From Tillandsia leiboldiana (lineage: Eukaryota; Streptophyta; Magnoliopsida; Poales; Bromeliaceae): a DNA stretch of 64,000 bases. Below, in pieces: positions 21,860 to 34,042 of the stretch (positions are counted from its first letter, which is position 1; every line of letters starts with the position of its first letter). The notes under the pieces were generated by a model. The model was not told where the DNA came from. It did no database searches and saw only the letters and a program-made list of their open reading frames with translations. The translations under genes and the position numbers were made by a program. The stretch spans positions 1,024,765 through 1,088,764 of the forward strand of contig CM055081.1 in assembly GCA_029204045.2 (NCBI GenBank), given 5' to 3'.

Positions 21860-21948
21860 GAGCAATGTTACTCATATATTCTAAAAGGAGTGTATTTCAT
21901 TGATCTAAAGATATAAAATTCTGAGTGGAGTGTACAAATAGCATTTTC
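21860..21948. mobile_element. Family M MITE, internally deleted
   Basis: 89 bp retaining both family termini (GAGCAATGTTACTCATATA and TACAAATAGCATTTTC) with the centre missing. The flanking 9-mers match only partly. Confidence 0.55.
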
Positions 21949-22027
21949 TTTTCTTTTTTTTAAGAAAAAAAAAAAAAAAGTACATTGAAGCATATATTAC
22001 AGTAAAATAATTTATATATTTTTTTTA

Positions 22028-22472
22028 GAGTTAATTGCATAAGGTTTTCCGTAAATATATCGAATAGTAGATATATTCCTATAAAGTTTAACTTTTTATA
22101 TTTATTCCTTCAAAAATCCAAAGTTATTCATATATATCCCTCCGGTTTATTACCGTTAGTTCATTGTTTGTTTTTTAACAAACTATATATAAAATGACAG
22201 TTTTGTCCTTTCAAAAATGTTTTTATAAAAGATTCAACTGTTAAAATAATACAAAAATATCTAGAAGGAAAAATAGATAAATTTACCTCACTAACTAATT
22301 AAGATTAAGTATTTAACCTATGATTAACAAAATTTTTCTAACAAAAATAGACGGTATGGATATATATAAATAACGTTAGATTTTTTAAGAGATAAATATG
22401 AAAAGTTCATAGCTGAACTTTGTATGAATATATGTGATATTCGATATGTTTATACAAAATCGTATGTAATTA
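22028..22472. mobile_element. MITE-like repeat, TTAATTGCATAC family
   Basis: Left end AGAGTTAATTGCATAAGG, right end AATCGTATGTAATTAATTT; these are inverted repeats. Arms repeat ATATATCCC-like and GTTAGATTTTTTAAGAG phrases in opposite orientation. Partial relatives follow at 22541-22700 and 22914-23170. Confidence 0.6.
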
Positions 22473-23169
22473 ATTTTTTTTTTTTTTTTTTTTATGTCTA
22501 TATATAAGTGTTGTTTTACTTTAGACTTTTTAATATAGGAATAATTGCATGTTATTTTTTATATATAAAATTTAAGTTATCAAATTTATTTTTCCAAAAA
22601 TTCTTTTATTTGTAAATATATCATTTTGTTAATAAAATTTAGATAGTAAGTTAAAAGTGCTAATTATCCTTAACTAAAAGATAAATTGGCATTTTTACTC
22701 CTCATACATATAATTTGTATTTCAATATTGATTTTCGCTATCTTCCTCACAATTTTTTTTTTATCCGTGACCACGGCGAGACCTACGGTGATGACAATAA
22801 TGTTAAAAATGAGGTCCTCAGCTGCGACAAAAGTGAAAAACACCACACATTTCTAGAGAGAGGGTTTTATTGTAGTGACAAATTTGTAAGGAGAGATATA
22901 TAGACTTTTAATATAGGGATAATTGTATATGACATCTTATAAAAATATCAAATAGTAAATATATTTTTATAAAATTTAAGTTATCAAATTTATTCTTCCA
23001 ATTTTTTTTTTTTTGTAAATATATCATTCTATTAATAAAATTTAACAGTAAGGAGATATATATGAATGAATCAAAATTTATATATTTGCAAAACATAAAA
23101 ATTTTTAAGGAATAAATTTCATCACTTAAGTTTTATAATTTTTTTTTTTTTTGCTATTTAATATTTTTA

Positions 23170-24290
23170 TAGGAATTTATGTGAAATTAATCCTTTATTA
23201 ATATATCAAGATAACATATGATTGTTTTTTTTTTTTTTTTTTGCATTTGGCAAACTTTTTCTTTTGTTCAAAAAAGGAATACAATTACTTTTTTTAATTT
23301 TAAAATTAAAATACTTTTCTCCCCCTCTCAAAATAACTAATTACTCATATTTTTATGTTGCAATCTAAGTTTTATATTTTCAATGCAATTTTTAAATTTT
23401 ATTCTTCAACTAGAATAAAACCAATCAAGTGTAATTTTTTAAATTTTATTTTTAAATTTTATTTTTTTAAAAAAATATAGATTAAATAATGAAAAGCTCT
23501 CTTGCACTTTAACGCTTATCTTAATTATTCCCGCATAACAAATTATATCAATTATTCTCTACATTTTTTTTTATTATATCAAATAGATCCCTCTATTTGA
23601 GATAATTATTGAATTCAGCTATAAAACTTTATAAAAATAAATTTACGGATAAAATTGTATGTAAGTATTATAATAAAATCATAAAAATTAAATAAATTAC
23701 TAAATAAATTATCAATTTTTATAGTATTAGCAAAATAGGATATCTCCATTTTTTTTGAGTGGTAAATTGGATATGCGTTGAGATGTAAAATAATGAAATA
23801 CCAGTGTAGAGACCCGCGCGATGCGATAAATAAAAAAAATAATAATAAATTAATAAATTAATAAATAAATAAATAAATCTAGAATATAAAATGTGTACAA
23901 AGAATTTACCATTTACTAACCCAGAAAGAATCGAAAAGAGGAGATGCTGAGGAAAAGCAATATCCAGTGAAAGTTAGATGAATCTGGATGCTCGATCTCG
24001 TGACGAAGTCCATTGTGACCTCGAAGAACGTTGTGCATTGTGACCTCGAAGAACGTTGTGTCGAGGCGATGCAGGCAGATCCTAGGGTTTTGATGGCATC
24101 GCTGCGGTTAAGGACAGAGATGGCATCGCCGCGGTTAATTTTATACAGTTCTATGTAAACATATTGAAAAACAAATATATTTTTATAAAGTTTAATTTTT
24201 TTATATTTATCTTTTCAAAAGTTCTAAGTTATTTATATATATTCTGAAAAAAAAAAAAATATAGAGTTTGAGGTTTTTTTTTTTTTTTTT
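23170..24290. other. AT-rich intergenic DNA with a small GC island
   Basis: Mostly AT-rich. At 23985-24130 a GC-rich patch has a directly repeated ~27-bp phrase (CATTGTGACCTCGAAGAACG, twice) and a repeated ATGGCATCGC.GCGGTTA. It could be a gene remnant but shows no usable reading frame. Confidence 0.4.
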
Positions 24291-25162
24291 TAGGGGTGTT
24301 TGGATCGGGTTATGTAAGATTACTGAGTATTTCAACATATCTCGACATATTGTATTTCTGAACGAGATTACTGCTGATGCTGCATTAATGCGTTTGGAAT
24401 AATCCGGTAATGTAATACTAAATTACCGTGTTTATAGCACAGTAATCCTGATAGAAATGTATATCCTTTTCCAAAATTACCCTTTTGATATTTTACACCA
24501 CCAAAACTTAACATTTAAATTGCACCGCAAAAAATTAATTTCTACCGTTAAAAATAAATAAAAAATAAACTATAATAATAATAAAAAATTATAAAATAAT
24601 AAATAAATTTAATGTTAGAAGATTAATATTTAAAGAGAGGGGGCCGTGAGCGAGAGCGGGCGAGAGGGCGAGTGGGGCGTACGATTTGAGGGCGCTTGAG
24701 GGAGAGAGAGGCGGGCGCGGCTTGCATGGGCGAGAGAGGGAGGTCCGTACGGCAGTCTCGGGAGAAAGTGGAGGTGGCGATTGAATGATCTTCTGTTTAG
24801 GGTTTGGCGATCGTGAGAAGAGGAGATGGAATGATCTTCTGTTTAGGGTTTGGCGATCGTGAGAAGAGGAGATGGAATGATCTCCTGTTTAGGGTTTGGG
24901 ATACTCGAGAGTAAACTTGCCGCTTCCAGTAATGCAAGATAGACCCCTCCCGCTTCCAGTAATGCAACATAGACCCCTCCCCTAGTAATGTTTTGGGAAT
25001 GCAACATAGACCCCTCCCGCTTCCAGTAATGCAACATAGATCCCTCCCCCAGTAATGTTTTGGGGTTAATCCTGCACCTCTCGGAATCTTATATTTCTGA
25101 ACAGATTACATGAATCAGGATTACCTATAATCCTTCCAAGATAACCCGATACAAACGCCCCC
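24291..25162. mobile_element. Inverted-repeat element carrying a GC-rich insert (Pack-type candidate)
   Basis: Left end GGGGTGTTTGGATCGGGTTA and the reverse complement of TAACCCGATACAAACGCCCC agree at most positions. Between the AT-rich arms lies about 440 bp of GC-rich DNA (24636-25075) unlike the arms. This insert has a ~57-bp tandem repeat around GTTTAGGGTTTGGCGATCGT (24780-24897) and a ~32-bp repeat around CCGCTTCCAGTAATGCAACA (24920-25050). No protein is recognised. Confidence 0.6.
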
Positions 25163-25167
25163 TAGGA

Positions 25168-25742
25168 CATAGTTAGTTAATTCGCGAATTATTCGCGAAT
25201 TATTCGCGAATTATTGAGAATCCGAATTAAACGTGCCGTTTTTGATTTTTTCCAAAAATTTGGAATAATTCGCAAATTTTTGAATCAAAAAATATTATTC
25301 GCGAATTATTCACGAATTACGAATTTTTGGGTGAAAAATTCGTTCTTTTTCAAAGCATAGTTAGTTAATTCACAAATTATTCGCGAATTATTGAGAATCC
25401 GAATTAAAATTATTTATCGGGAATAATTTAAAATTATTTTTTTTTGTTCTAAATAAATATTTTATTTATTTTTAAAATAAATTGATTAAATTATTTTAAA
25501 AAATTATAATTGTTTATACTAATAGTATAAATTTTTTTATTTTTTTTTAATTTAATAGTCGAATTTTTTATCCCGAATTTTTAATTAGTGAACGTATTAT
25601 TTCCGTATAAATCACGTATCCGAATAATTGACGAGCCCGTTTTTTAGCCGAATTTTTCAATGAATTTTAAAATAATGATACGAATTTTATTCGTATTATA
25701 TCCGTACCGAATTTTTGTCGAATCCGAATTAACTAACTATGC
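25168..25742. mobile_element. Inverted-repeat element with CATAGTTAGTTAATTC ends
   Basis: The left end CATAGTTAGTTAATTCG is an exact inverted repeat of CGAATTAACTAACTATG on the right. A second, internal copy of the left end starts near 25358 (CATAGTTAGTTAATTCAC), so the left arm is duplicated. TTCGCGAATTA repeats fill the left side. Confidence 0.75.
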
Positions 25743-26269
25743 CCTAGGATTGAGAGGAGTGAACGAGAGATTTTAGTTGATAAATAATTGTGAATTATTA
25801 GTGTTAATTGGTTAGTTTTCTGTTAGTTGTTACTATTTTGTTTTAGTTATATATGTGGTTGATATTGTATTTGGGTGCTATGCCGTGTATGTACGTTAAT
25901 TTGTATACGAGAGTTTTTATTTATGTGGTGGATTTATGCGTGTTTCGGATTATCTTTAAAGATATTTTTTTAAAACAAATTATATATTTTTTATTTTCCT
26001 AATTTTTTTTAAATAAAAGAATTATGGGGCACAGCAGAAGAAAAAGGCAAAAATAATATTAATTGAGAAGCAAAGACAAAACAGAGAGGAAAAAACAATA
26101 AAAAATTAAAATGTCTAGTGCTTTTTTAAATTTTTATTCAATTTTTTTTTAAAGAAATGATGGAGGTGGACTCTACACCCACCATTGAAGCAGGTGGCGC
26201 CACGGCACGTGTATAGATTATTGAGAATTCATATTATAGATAGATTATAGATAAATAGATAAATTTATT

Positions 26270-26525
26270 ATAATAAAATTATACTATAACGATATTTTTA
26301 AATATTTTTAAAAATTAAAAAAAATACCGCTGGCAAAAATATCGACACTTATTATTAGTGTCGTTATATGTGCAGTCGGTAGAGTATATAGCGATACATT
26401 ATAATAATGTGTCTTAAAAATATGTCCATATAATCTAATTTTGAATATTGATGGAATATAGATAGAACACTTGCACAAAAATGTTACAAAAATGTATCTC
26501 TGTAACCTAATTTTATTGTAATGAT
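26270..26525. mobile_element. Small CACTA-type element, family C, decayed ends
   Basis: Carries the C core (TAGTGTCGTTATATGTGCAGTCGG and AATGTGTCTTAAAAATATGTC) and ends TAATTTTATTGTAATGAT. The outer CACTA has mutated. Confidence 0.65.
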
Positions 26526-26599
26526 TATAGTTGTTAACTTATTTTAATAAAATTTTACAATCTAATTTATCCAATTTTATAGAATTTTTAAATTTATTT

Positions 26600-27830
26600 G
26601 AGATGTGACAAAATATAGAATAATAATTGCTATAATTTTTAATATATATAGTAATTTACATGGGAGCTAAAGTTTTTTTTAAAAAAACTTTTTATAATTT
26701 AGCCAAAATTCAAAAATAAATAATAGAAATGAGCTCTTTATGTGTGAACTCCATTGCAATATGCATTGGCGCTCATGGAAGCATGGGAATTACGTGCTTT
26801 ATATTTATCCTTATATAATTAATTTTTTTTATCCCACAAATAATGGTACTTTTATACCTAAATAAAAAAAAAATATGAGGGATAAGGGGTTATCCCCCTT
26901 TATACCCAAATAAAAAAAAAAAAAATGAGGATAAGGGATTATCTCCGCTTTATACACAAACGAAAAAAAAGATGGCAGAAACAGCTGTTCCCCATATCTC
27001 GGGATAATCGGGGATTGGGGAAGGGGGGAACAGCTATTCCACCCCCAAGGTTTGCATTTTTTTTTTAATTAAATATTTTTAAATTATAAGATATTTAGAT
27101 TTATAAAATTTAAATTTTTTTATTTACAAATTTTAAAGTTTTTAACTTACTATTTAATAAATCTAAAATTTTAATTTTTAATTTTTTTAAAAAAATTTAT
27201 TAATTTATTCATTTTTAAATTTATACAAATTTTTTTATAAAAATTTTAAAATTTATACCAATTTAAAATTAAAATTTTTGCTCCTACTTTTATAATTTGT
27301 TGACACAATTAAAATTAAAATTTTTAACATTTATAAATTTTTAACTTTAGAAAATTTTTAAATTTTATAGCTTTCAAAATTTTTAACTTTAATTTTTAAT
27401 AAATTTATAAATTTATAAAATTTAAAAATTTATTATTTTTAAAATTTATACAAATTTTTAAATTTTTACTAAATTTATACCAAATTTTTAAAATTTTAAA
27501 ATTTATACTAACTTTTATATACAAAATTTTGAATTTTTAAAAATCTATAAAGTTTCAAAAATCAAATTTTTTTTAATAATTTTGTTTATATATAAGTAAA
27601 ATATAGATTTTAATAAATTTTTTTAATAAATATTTTAAATTAAATATTTAAAATCATACCAGTAAAATTTTTATCTTAAATTAAAAATTTAATACCCTCT
27701 ATAATTCTTTTTTTTTTTTAATTTGCCAAACACAATTTTTTTTATCTCCGGTACAACTCTTATACTCAACCAAATATGAAATTATTTTAGTTTCTGCTTG
27801 TATGTGAACTTATATCTATTTCGAAAATAA
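26600..27830. other. AT-rich DNA, probably a Tourist-type element body
   Basis: Phrases such as GGGATAAGGGGTTATCCCC and the tail CGTTTATATCCGAACAAAACACAGTCTAA recall family P elements. The interior is AAATTT-rich. The left boundary was not found. Confidence 0.4.
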
Positions 27831-27834
27831 TTAG

Positions 27835-28094
27835 TTTTCGTTTATATCCGAACAAAACACAGTCTAAAAATTTAGAGGTCAGAATTTAGCATCATACAAG
27901 GGTATTATGGTCATTAAAATGATAGTGATTGAATGTAGCTTTGTACATATATGTAAATGATATTATACCTATTTCGAAAATAATCAGTTTTCGCTTATAT
28001 CTGAACCAAACGCAACCTAAAAATTTAGGAATCAGAATTTAGCATCATACAAGAATATTATGGTCATTAAAATGATAGTTGTTGAATGTAGCTT

Positions 28095-28148
<54 letters not shown>

Positions 28149-28905
28149 TACCTATTTCGAAAATAATCAGTTTTTGTTTATATTTGAACCAAACGCGACC
28201 TGAAAATTTAGTGTCAGAATTTAGCATCATACAAGGGTATTATGGTCGTTAAAATGATAGTTGTTGAATGTAGCTTTGTACATATATGTAAATGATATTA
28301 TACTTATTTCGAAAATAATCAATTTTCGCTTATATCTGAACCAAACGCAGCCTAAAAATTTAAGAATCAGAATTTAGCATCATCCAAAAATATTATGGTC
28401 ATTAAAATGATAGTTGTTGAATATAGCTTTGTACGTATATATAAATAATATTATACCTATTTCAAAAATAATCACTTTTCGTTTATATTCGAACCAAACG
28501 CAGCCTAAAAATTTAGTGTCAGAATTTAGCATCATATAATGATATTATGGTCATTAAAATGATAGTGTTTGAATGTAGCTTTGTACATATATGTAAATGA
28601 TATTATACTTATTTCGAAAATAATCAGTTTTTTGTTTATATCTGAACCAAACGCAGCCTAAAAATTTAAGGATCATAATTTAGCATCATCCAAAAATATT
28701 ATGGTCATTAAAATGATAGTTGTTGAATGTAGCTTTGTACATATATATAAATAATATTATACCTATTTCAAAAATAATCAATTTTTGTTTATATTCGAAC
28801 CAAATGCGACCTGAAAATTTAGTGTTAGAATTTAGCATCATACAAGTCTACTATGATCATTAAAATAATAGTTGTTGAATGTAGCTTTGTACATATATGT
28901 AAATG
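27835..28905 (+). repeat. Satellite-like tandem array, ~153-bp unit, about seven copies
   Basis: The phrase AATTTAGCATCAT recurs near 27882, 28036, 28217, 28371, 28521, 28677 and 28829, spaced 150-156 bp except for one 181-bp interval lengthened by a (TA)n expansion (28098-28141). Each unit joins the right end of a Tourist-type element (ATATCTGAACCAAACGCAGCC) to a fixed unique flank. Confidence 0.92.
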
Positions 28906-29203
28906 ATGGGATAGGCGCACATTTCACGTCCACTTGACTAGTATCAAGTTAAGAGCATGGCAACTCGAATATATTTATTCGGTTGCCTACGGTAGGAAGC
29001 AGCTACGTGCACAAATAGAGAAACATTATATAAGATTCCTTACAGATAAGTTTTGCAGCAGGTGATCAGGTTGTCATTAAGAATTTGGGTTTTTTCAATT
29101 CATCTACTTTATAATCAGAGTAAATCACCAGTCGAAAGTGTGTGACGAGTGTCAAGCATTTGCTAATGTCATGCATAAACGGAGAGAGTCTGTAACATTC
29201 TAA

Positions 29204-29559
29204 GAGCCCGTTTAGATTCGGTATAGAACTAGAAGTAGGAGAAATATCTTTCTTATTCTTTTAAACGCATCATAAATCAATCGGTATAACTTATTCCGGT
29301 ACAACTAGAATAAGTGAGAATTACTGTTCTCACTCTTCCAAACCACTCTCTTACTTTTTTCTTAAATACACTCCCTCGTCTACCGAGGCACCATCTCAGA
29401 TAATTTATCTCAATTAAAATATTTTATTCCTCATTCTCATACCAAACATAAAATCTTTTATCCCTGAAACCATCCCAAATATTTTTTTACACTAGTTCCG
29501 TACTTTATAGTTATTCCTGAAATAGCTAGTTTTGTCTTATCCCGTTATCAAACGGGCTC
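29204..29559. mobile_element. Tourist/Harbinger-type MITE, family P
   Basis: 356 bp flanked by TAA (29201-29203 and 29560-29562). Left end GAGCCCGTTTAGATTCGG and right end CCGTTATCAAACGGGCTC share a perfect 10-bp inverted terminus. Confidence 0.8.
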
Positions 29560-29929
29560 TAAGAATCCCACATCGAATAAAAATAATATTATGATTGGAT
29601 ATATAAAAAATATGAATACTAATAATATCAAAATAAATTATTCAAAAATTATTATCATGAATATCTCTATTAAGATTTTTATTCTAATAATAAACAAAAT
29701 ATGCTTAAATGATTTGTCATTTTATTTTCTACTCTAATGTAATTAATTTTCTTTTTCAATTCTCGTTTCAATAATCCTTCTGTCCCATCCATTATTTTAA
29801 TCATAACTACGGAAAAATCAAATAAAGTTTCTAATTTATCAATGCTTGAACATATTGAGCACCGAATCAAACAGTGTGACTCTCAATCTTTTAAAGGATC
29901 ATTTATTCTAGAACTGTTCTAACTCTAGT

Positions 29930-30312
29930 ACGCTTAACTTTCTTAATTTTTTAAATTTTACTATCACCTAAAATATTATAGCCGGATTAAAAATTTAGTC
30001 ATATTGTATTATTTATATATAAGACTAATTCAAATTCCGGAAGTGTCGTATTTTTTTCCCTTTTAAGCATTGACGTCTATGCCAGGCTCAAGCACATTCA
30101 CAAGTACCAGACGATGTGAGACTCGTCTCGCTAGTCTTAACCGATCTTGTGGGGAGCTGCACTCCACCCACAACGGTCATTAGCCGGAGAGCCCGACTAT
30201 ACCATTTTGAGTAGTGGACAGACTCAAGAGATTAAGAGAGTTAAGCATGTTAGAACTAAAGTAGTTCTAAGATGGATAACTCCCTGAAAAATTAAAATAT
30301 CACAAATAATTA
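29930..30312. mobile_element. Rearranged TRIM (family R1) remnant
   Basis: Contains inverted R1 interior text (CAGACGATGTGAGACTCGTCTCGCTAG ... GGGGAGCTGCACTCCACCC, about 30105-30175) next to direct R1 LTR text (GAGTTAAGCATGTTAGAACTAAAGTAGTTCTAAGATGG). The mixed orientation shows rearrangement after insertion. Confidence 0.55.
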
Positions 30313-31046
30313 CGAAGTAGAACGCCGGCAATAAAATAAAAAAAAAAAAAAAAAAAGGGTTTCAACTATTTGGTTAACTGATGAGGAAATAGCAAAGCAA
30401 CAATTGAAACTTTTTTTTTTTTTTTTTTTTTTTTTGGAGTTTACAAGACTTTTTCTTCAGAATGATGTGGATGTGAGGGAAGGATAAATACTGTGAAATT
30501 TATTAAAATATATACTTGTAATTTGTTCCATATTTTGGATGGATTTTTATATTATTTGAGCAGGTTATCAATAAGAAAATTACATACTTGTGGGTCCTAT
30601 GACAATTACATTACAATGTACATGAATCCATGATCCTTCACGTCAGTTTCTATAATTAAATATGCAAGGAGCTGCTTCGTTGAATATAGTTATAAATATA
30701 ATATTATTATAATAGATATATATAATTAAGAATAAATTAATAATAATAATAAAATGCATCTTATTCGGTTAGATATAATAAAAATTATTACATATAAATA
30801 ATTTGTTTCCTTGCATATAATTAAAACATTTACTTCCTATTTTTAAATTTTATATAGCATCAAATCATTAGTACTATTAAGTTTTTAGCTATTGTATGTG
30901 GTTAGAATGATAGTGGGTTTTTAGAATTTAAAAAATGGTTGAAAAAATAGTATGATCTACGAAAAAATAGTGTTCCAGTTATTACTATTAGTGTCAATAT
31001 TTTATATATTTCCAAACACATCCACACTCTTATCCGATGTGGGAGT
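30313..31046. other. AT-rich intergenic DNA left of the duplication
   Basis: Poly-A and poly-T runs at 30338-30356 and 30411-30435. From about 30975, R3 LTR text (ATTACTATTAGTGTC) leads into the duplicated segment. Confidence 0.4.
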
Positions 31047-31304
31047 ATTAGGGTGTCACTCTCCTATCTGATGTGGAATTATTGGGGTGTCACAGACTTC
31101 CTCCGTTAGGCCTGACGTCCTCGTCAGCCCAAACACACACACAACACACTTCCGGTTGATTATTGGCTCAACTGAGACTCACTCGTTGGGTCCAAACCAC
31201 ATCCCAAAATGTTTAAGCTCAGTTATTATTACTAGTGTCCATATTTTATATATATCCAAACACATCCATACTATTATCCGATGTGGAAATATTAGGATGT
31301 CACA

Positions 31305-31571
31305 CTATATATATATATAGCGTAGGGCTACTATACTCTTATGAGTATAAATCTTTTTATACTCATAACTTATACTCATAACTTTTTTATCTTTGGATGA
31401 AGGAATGTGCATGCAGTTAGGATGATAGTGGTCCCCCTAGGGTTTACTAGGTTGTTGAAAAAATAGTATAAATTTTAGGAACTATTATAATCCTAACCGT
31501 ACATTTCTTCATCCAAAGGATGAAAACTTATGAGTACAAAAAAATTTTACTCATAAAAGTATAGTAGCCGG

Positions 31572-31620
<49 letters not shown>
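31305..31620. repeat. Short repeat with (TA)n ends, TACTATACTCTTATGAGTATAA family
   Basis: An inverted-repeat element between TA tracts: AGCGTAGGGCTACTATACTC on the left and its inverted form (GAGTATAGTAGCC... orientation) near 31553-31575, repeated again to about 31785. The counterparts in unit 2 lie at 35898-36330. Confidence 0.5.
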
Positions 31621-31627
<7 letters not shown>

Positions 31628-32497
31628 ACTATTTTACCAATAATCCACTAAACTCTAGGGAGACCACTATTATTCTAACCGCAGGGAGACCACTATCATT
31701 CTAACCGCACATCCTTTTATCTAAGAACGAAAAAATTATGAGTACAAAAAAATTTATACTCATAAAAGTATAGTAGCCCTATGCTATATATATATATATA
31801 TATAGTCGGACAATGATACTTGTAAAAGTATCAATTACTTTGTGTTGGTAAGTTTTTCAAGTCAGATCTACACCTTTAATTAACTCTATCGGTTAGATCA
31901 TACTATTCCACCAATCCGAATCCGAATCCGAAAATTCGAATTTGAAATAATTATTTCTCTTTACCCTATCTCAAAATATATTATATTAAAATTTAAATTT
32001 TTAAAACATAAGTTAAAATATAACATTAAACATTCATATATAATATATAATATATAATATAAAATTAATTCAGATTTCAATCACGTTCGGTTCGGTCAAA
32101 TAGGGACAAAATTTGAATTCAAATCTGTCGAATTTTTTATTTTTTTATATCTATATTTGAAATTATATTCGTTTAATATCAAATAAATTCGCCTCGTTTG
32201 AATTCAGATTCGAATAAATGTACAGATAAATATTCCTATTTATCACCCTTCCTAATTAACATGATCTATACTTCACACAAATTTTATACGTTTTTACCAG
32301 ATAAAATCATAAAAGGAAGCCCTGCAGTTCCAGACATAATGTAGCCGCCGCAAATTGCTTAAACAAATGTGCATTCCCACTAAGATTTGCACCTATGTAT
32401 TACATATATTTTTACAAGTCGTGCTTCAGATTCATGTCTGATGTGGATATTTTTTAGACGCGCATTCAATACGATTTATAGTGCATATAATTAAAAA

Positions 32498-33046
32498 GGA
32501 ATAATTGTCTGTGTACCCCTAAAATCTGAAGAAATATCTGATTTATCCCTCTTATTTTTTTTCTTTCCAATATACCCCTCATACGTTCCACCGTTATTAA
32601 AAATATTCCTATCGTTTTTCTTTATTAAGTTAACTAGGGTTAAACTGTTTTTCTTTATTAAGTTAACTAGGGTTAAACTAGAGTTAAATAATAATCGGGG
32701 TTGAAAACTATCAGATATACCTATTTTATCCGGATTTAGGGTTTAGGGTTTTAGGGTTTAGGATTTAGGGTTTTTTAGGGTTTTAGGATTTAGGGTTTGG
32801 GATTTAGGGTTTAGGATTTTGTAGGGTTTAAAGGTTTAGGGTTTAGGGTTTATGGTATATTTGAAAGGACAAAATGGTAATTTCACACAAATAACGACAG
32901 CTCCAAACGGTACACTAACAGAGTTTAACTTCAGGGGTATTTTGGAAAGAAGTTGGAACATAAGAAGGGTAGTTTTAATATTAGCCTTCTAAGAGGAGTA
33001 AATCTGAAAACAGAAAAATTTTTAGAAATATATAAAAAATTGCCCC
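32498..33046 (+). mobile_element. Mutator-type element, family T, with ~125-bp telomeric tract (unit 1)
   Basis: 549 bp with a perfect 9-bp duplication AATTAAAAA (32489-32497 and 33047-33055). The tract runs 32731-32855. It has a local 36-bp tandem duplication around TTAAGTTAACTAGGGTTAAA. It is the same insertion as 36863-37360, copied by the segmental duplication. Confidence 0.93.
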
Positions 33047-33653
33047 AATTAAAAAAATATATTTTATTTTATTTTATTTCTATTATGCATATATTATGTA
33101 AAATAATAAATATTTTATTTTTTTGATAAATACGTACAAATATTTTTTGAACAATATAAATAAATTATATATAGTAAAAAAAATATATATAAATTTTTAT
33201 TCGCATGAAAAATATAATAATATTTTATCAAAATTTATATTTTATATATAATAAATATATATTATTATATTAATAATATTATATTTTGTTATTTGTTTTG
33301 ATGTCCTGTTAATATTTTAATTTTTTAAAAATTGACGAATCGTCGTGTTCGAATCATGTCGTGTTTCGTATTCCATGTCAATATTCATAACGCTTAAATT
33401 TGCGGTGGCTACACGAATACGAGAGGAAGAGTTTGCAATCCAAAATTGACTTGAAAAGGATAAGCAGAGTTTAGCGGTTGAGAGGCATTGAGGGTCATAA
33501 TCTTATTAGAATGAGTTATGACAATCAAATTTGATAATCAAATATGATAATCATTGCATCGCTCGATGCCTCTAACTAATAAAATTCTCTCCAAAACCTT
33601 GCACTCATATTTTATCCTAACAAACCAAATTTTCATACCACTAAAATTTATTA

Positions 33654-34006
33654 GGCTAAATTACAGAAAATTTTTCTGTAATATCCCATTTTTTTATTTT
33701 GTCATCCTGTCTTTTAAAAGACTACATTTTACTCCCTCGTATTTACCCCCGCTGTACCGTCAATTTTTTAAAAAATATTATTGGATATACCCAAAATACC
33801 CTTCAAGAATGTCGGAAAATAAGCTAAAATTCATTCACTCTCCAATATAAGATAAGGACATTTTCATCAATTTATCTCCTCCGTTAACGCTGTTGCCCCC
33901 TAAAGACAATTCGGTAGTTACGAGGGGGCAAAATGTAGGCTTTTAAAAGACAGGTAGACAAAGTAAAAAAGCGAAATATTACAGAAGAATTTTTTATAAT
34001 TTAGCT
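33654..34006. mobile_element. Family G MITE, present only in unit 1
   Basis: 353 bp with a 9-bp duplication AATTTATTA / AATTTACTA (33645-33653 and 34007-34015, one mismatch). Unit 2 has the uninterrupted site AATTTACTA at about 37959-37967. Confidence 0.92.
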
Positions 34007-34042
34007 AATTTACTATAGTGCGATGCCCCCACTTCCTTTAAG

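Noticed and set aside
22715..22903. Short ORF containing HGETYGDDNN
   Set aside because: 62 residues with no family signature, between MITE-like repeats, and no supporting promoter or splice context.
27835..28905. CRISPR-like array because of regular spacing
   Set aside because: The whole ~153-bp unit repeats, including the 'spacers'. This is a plant nuclear tandem repeat.
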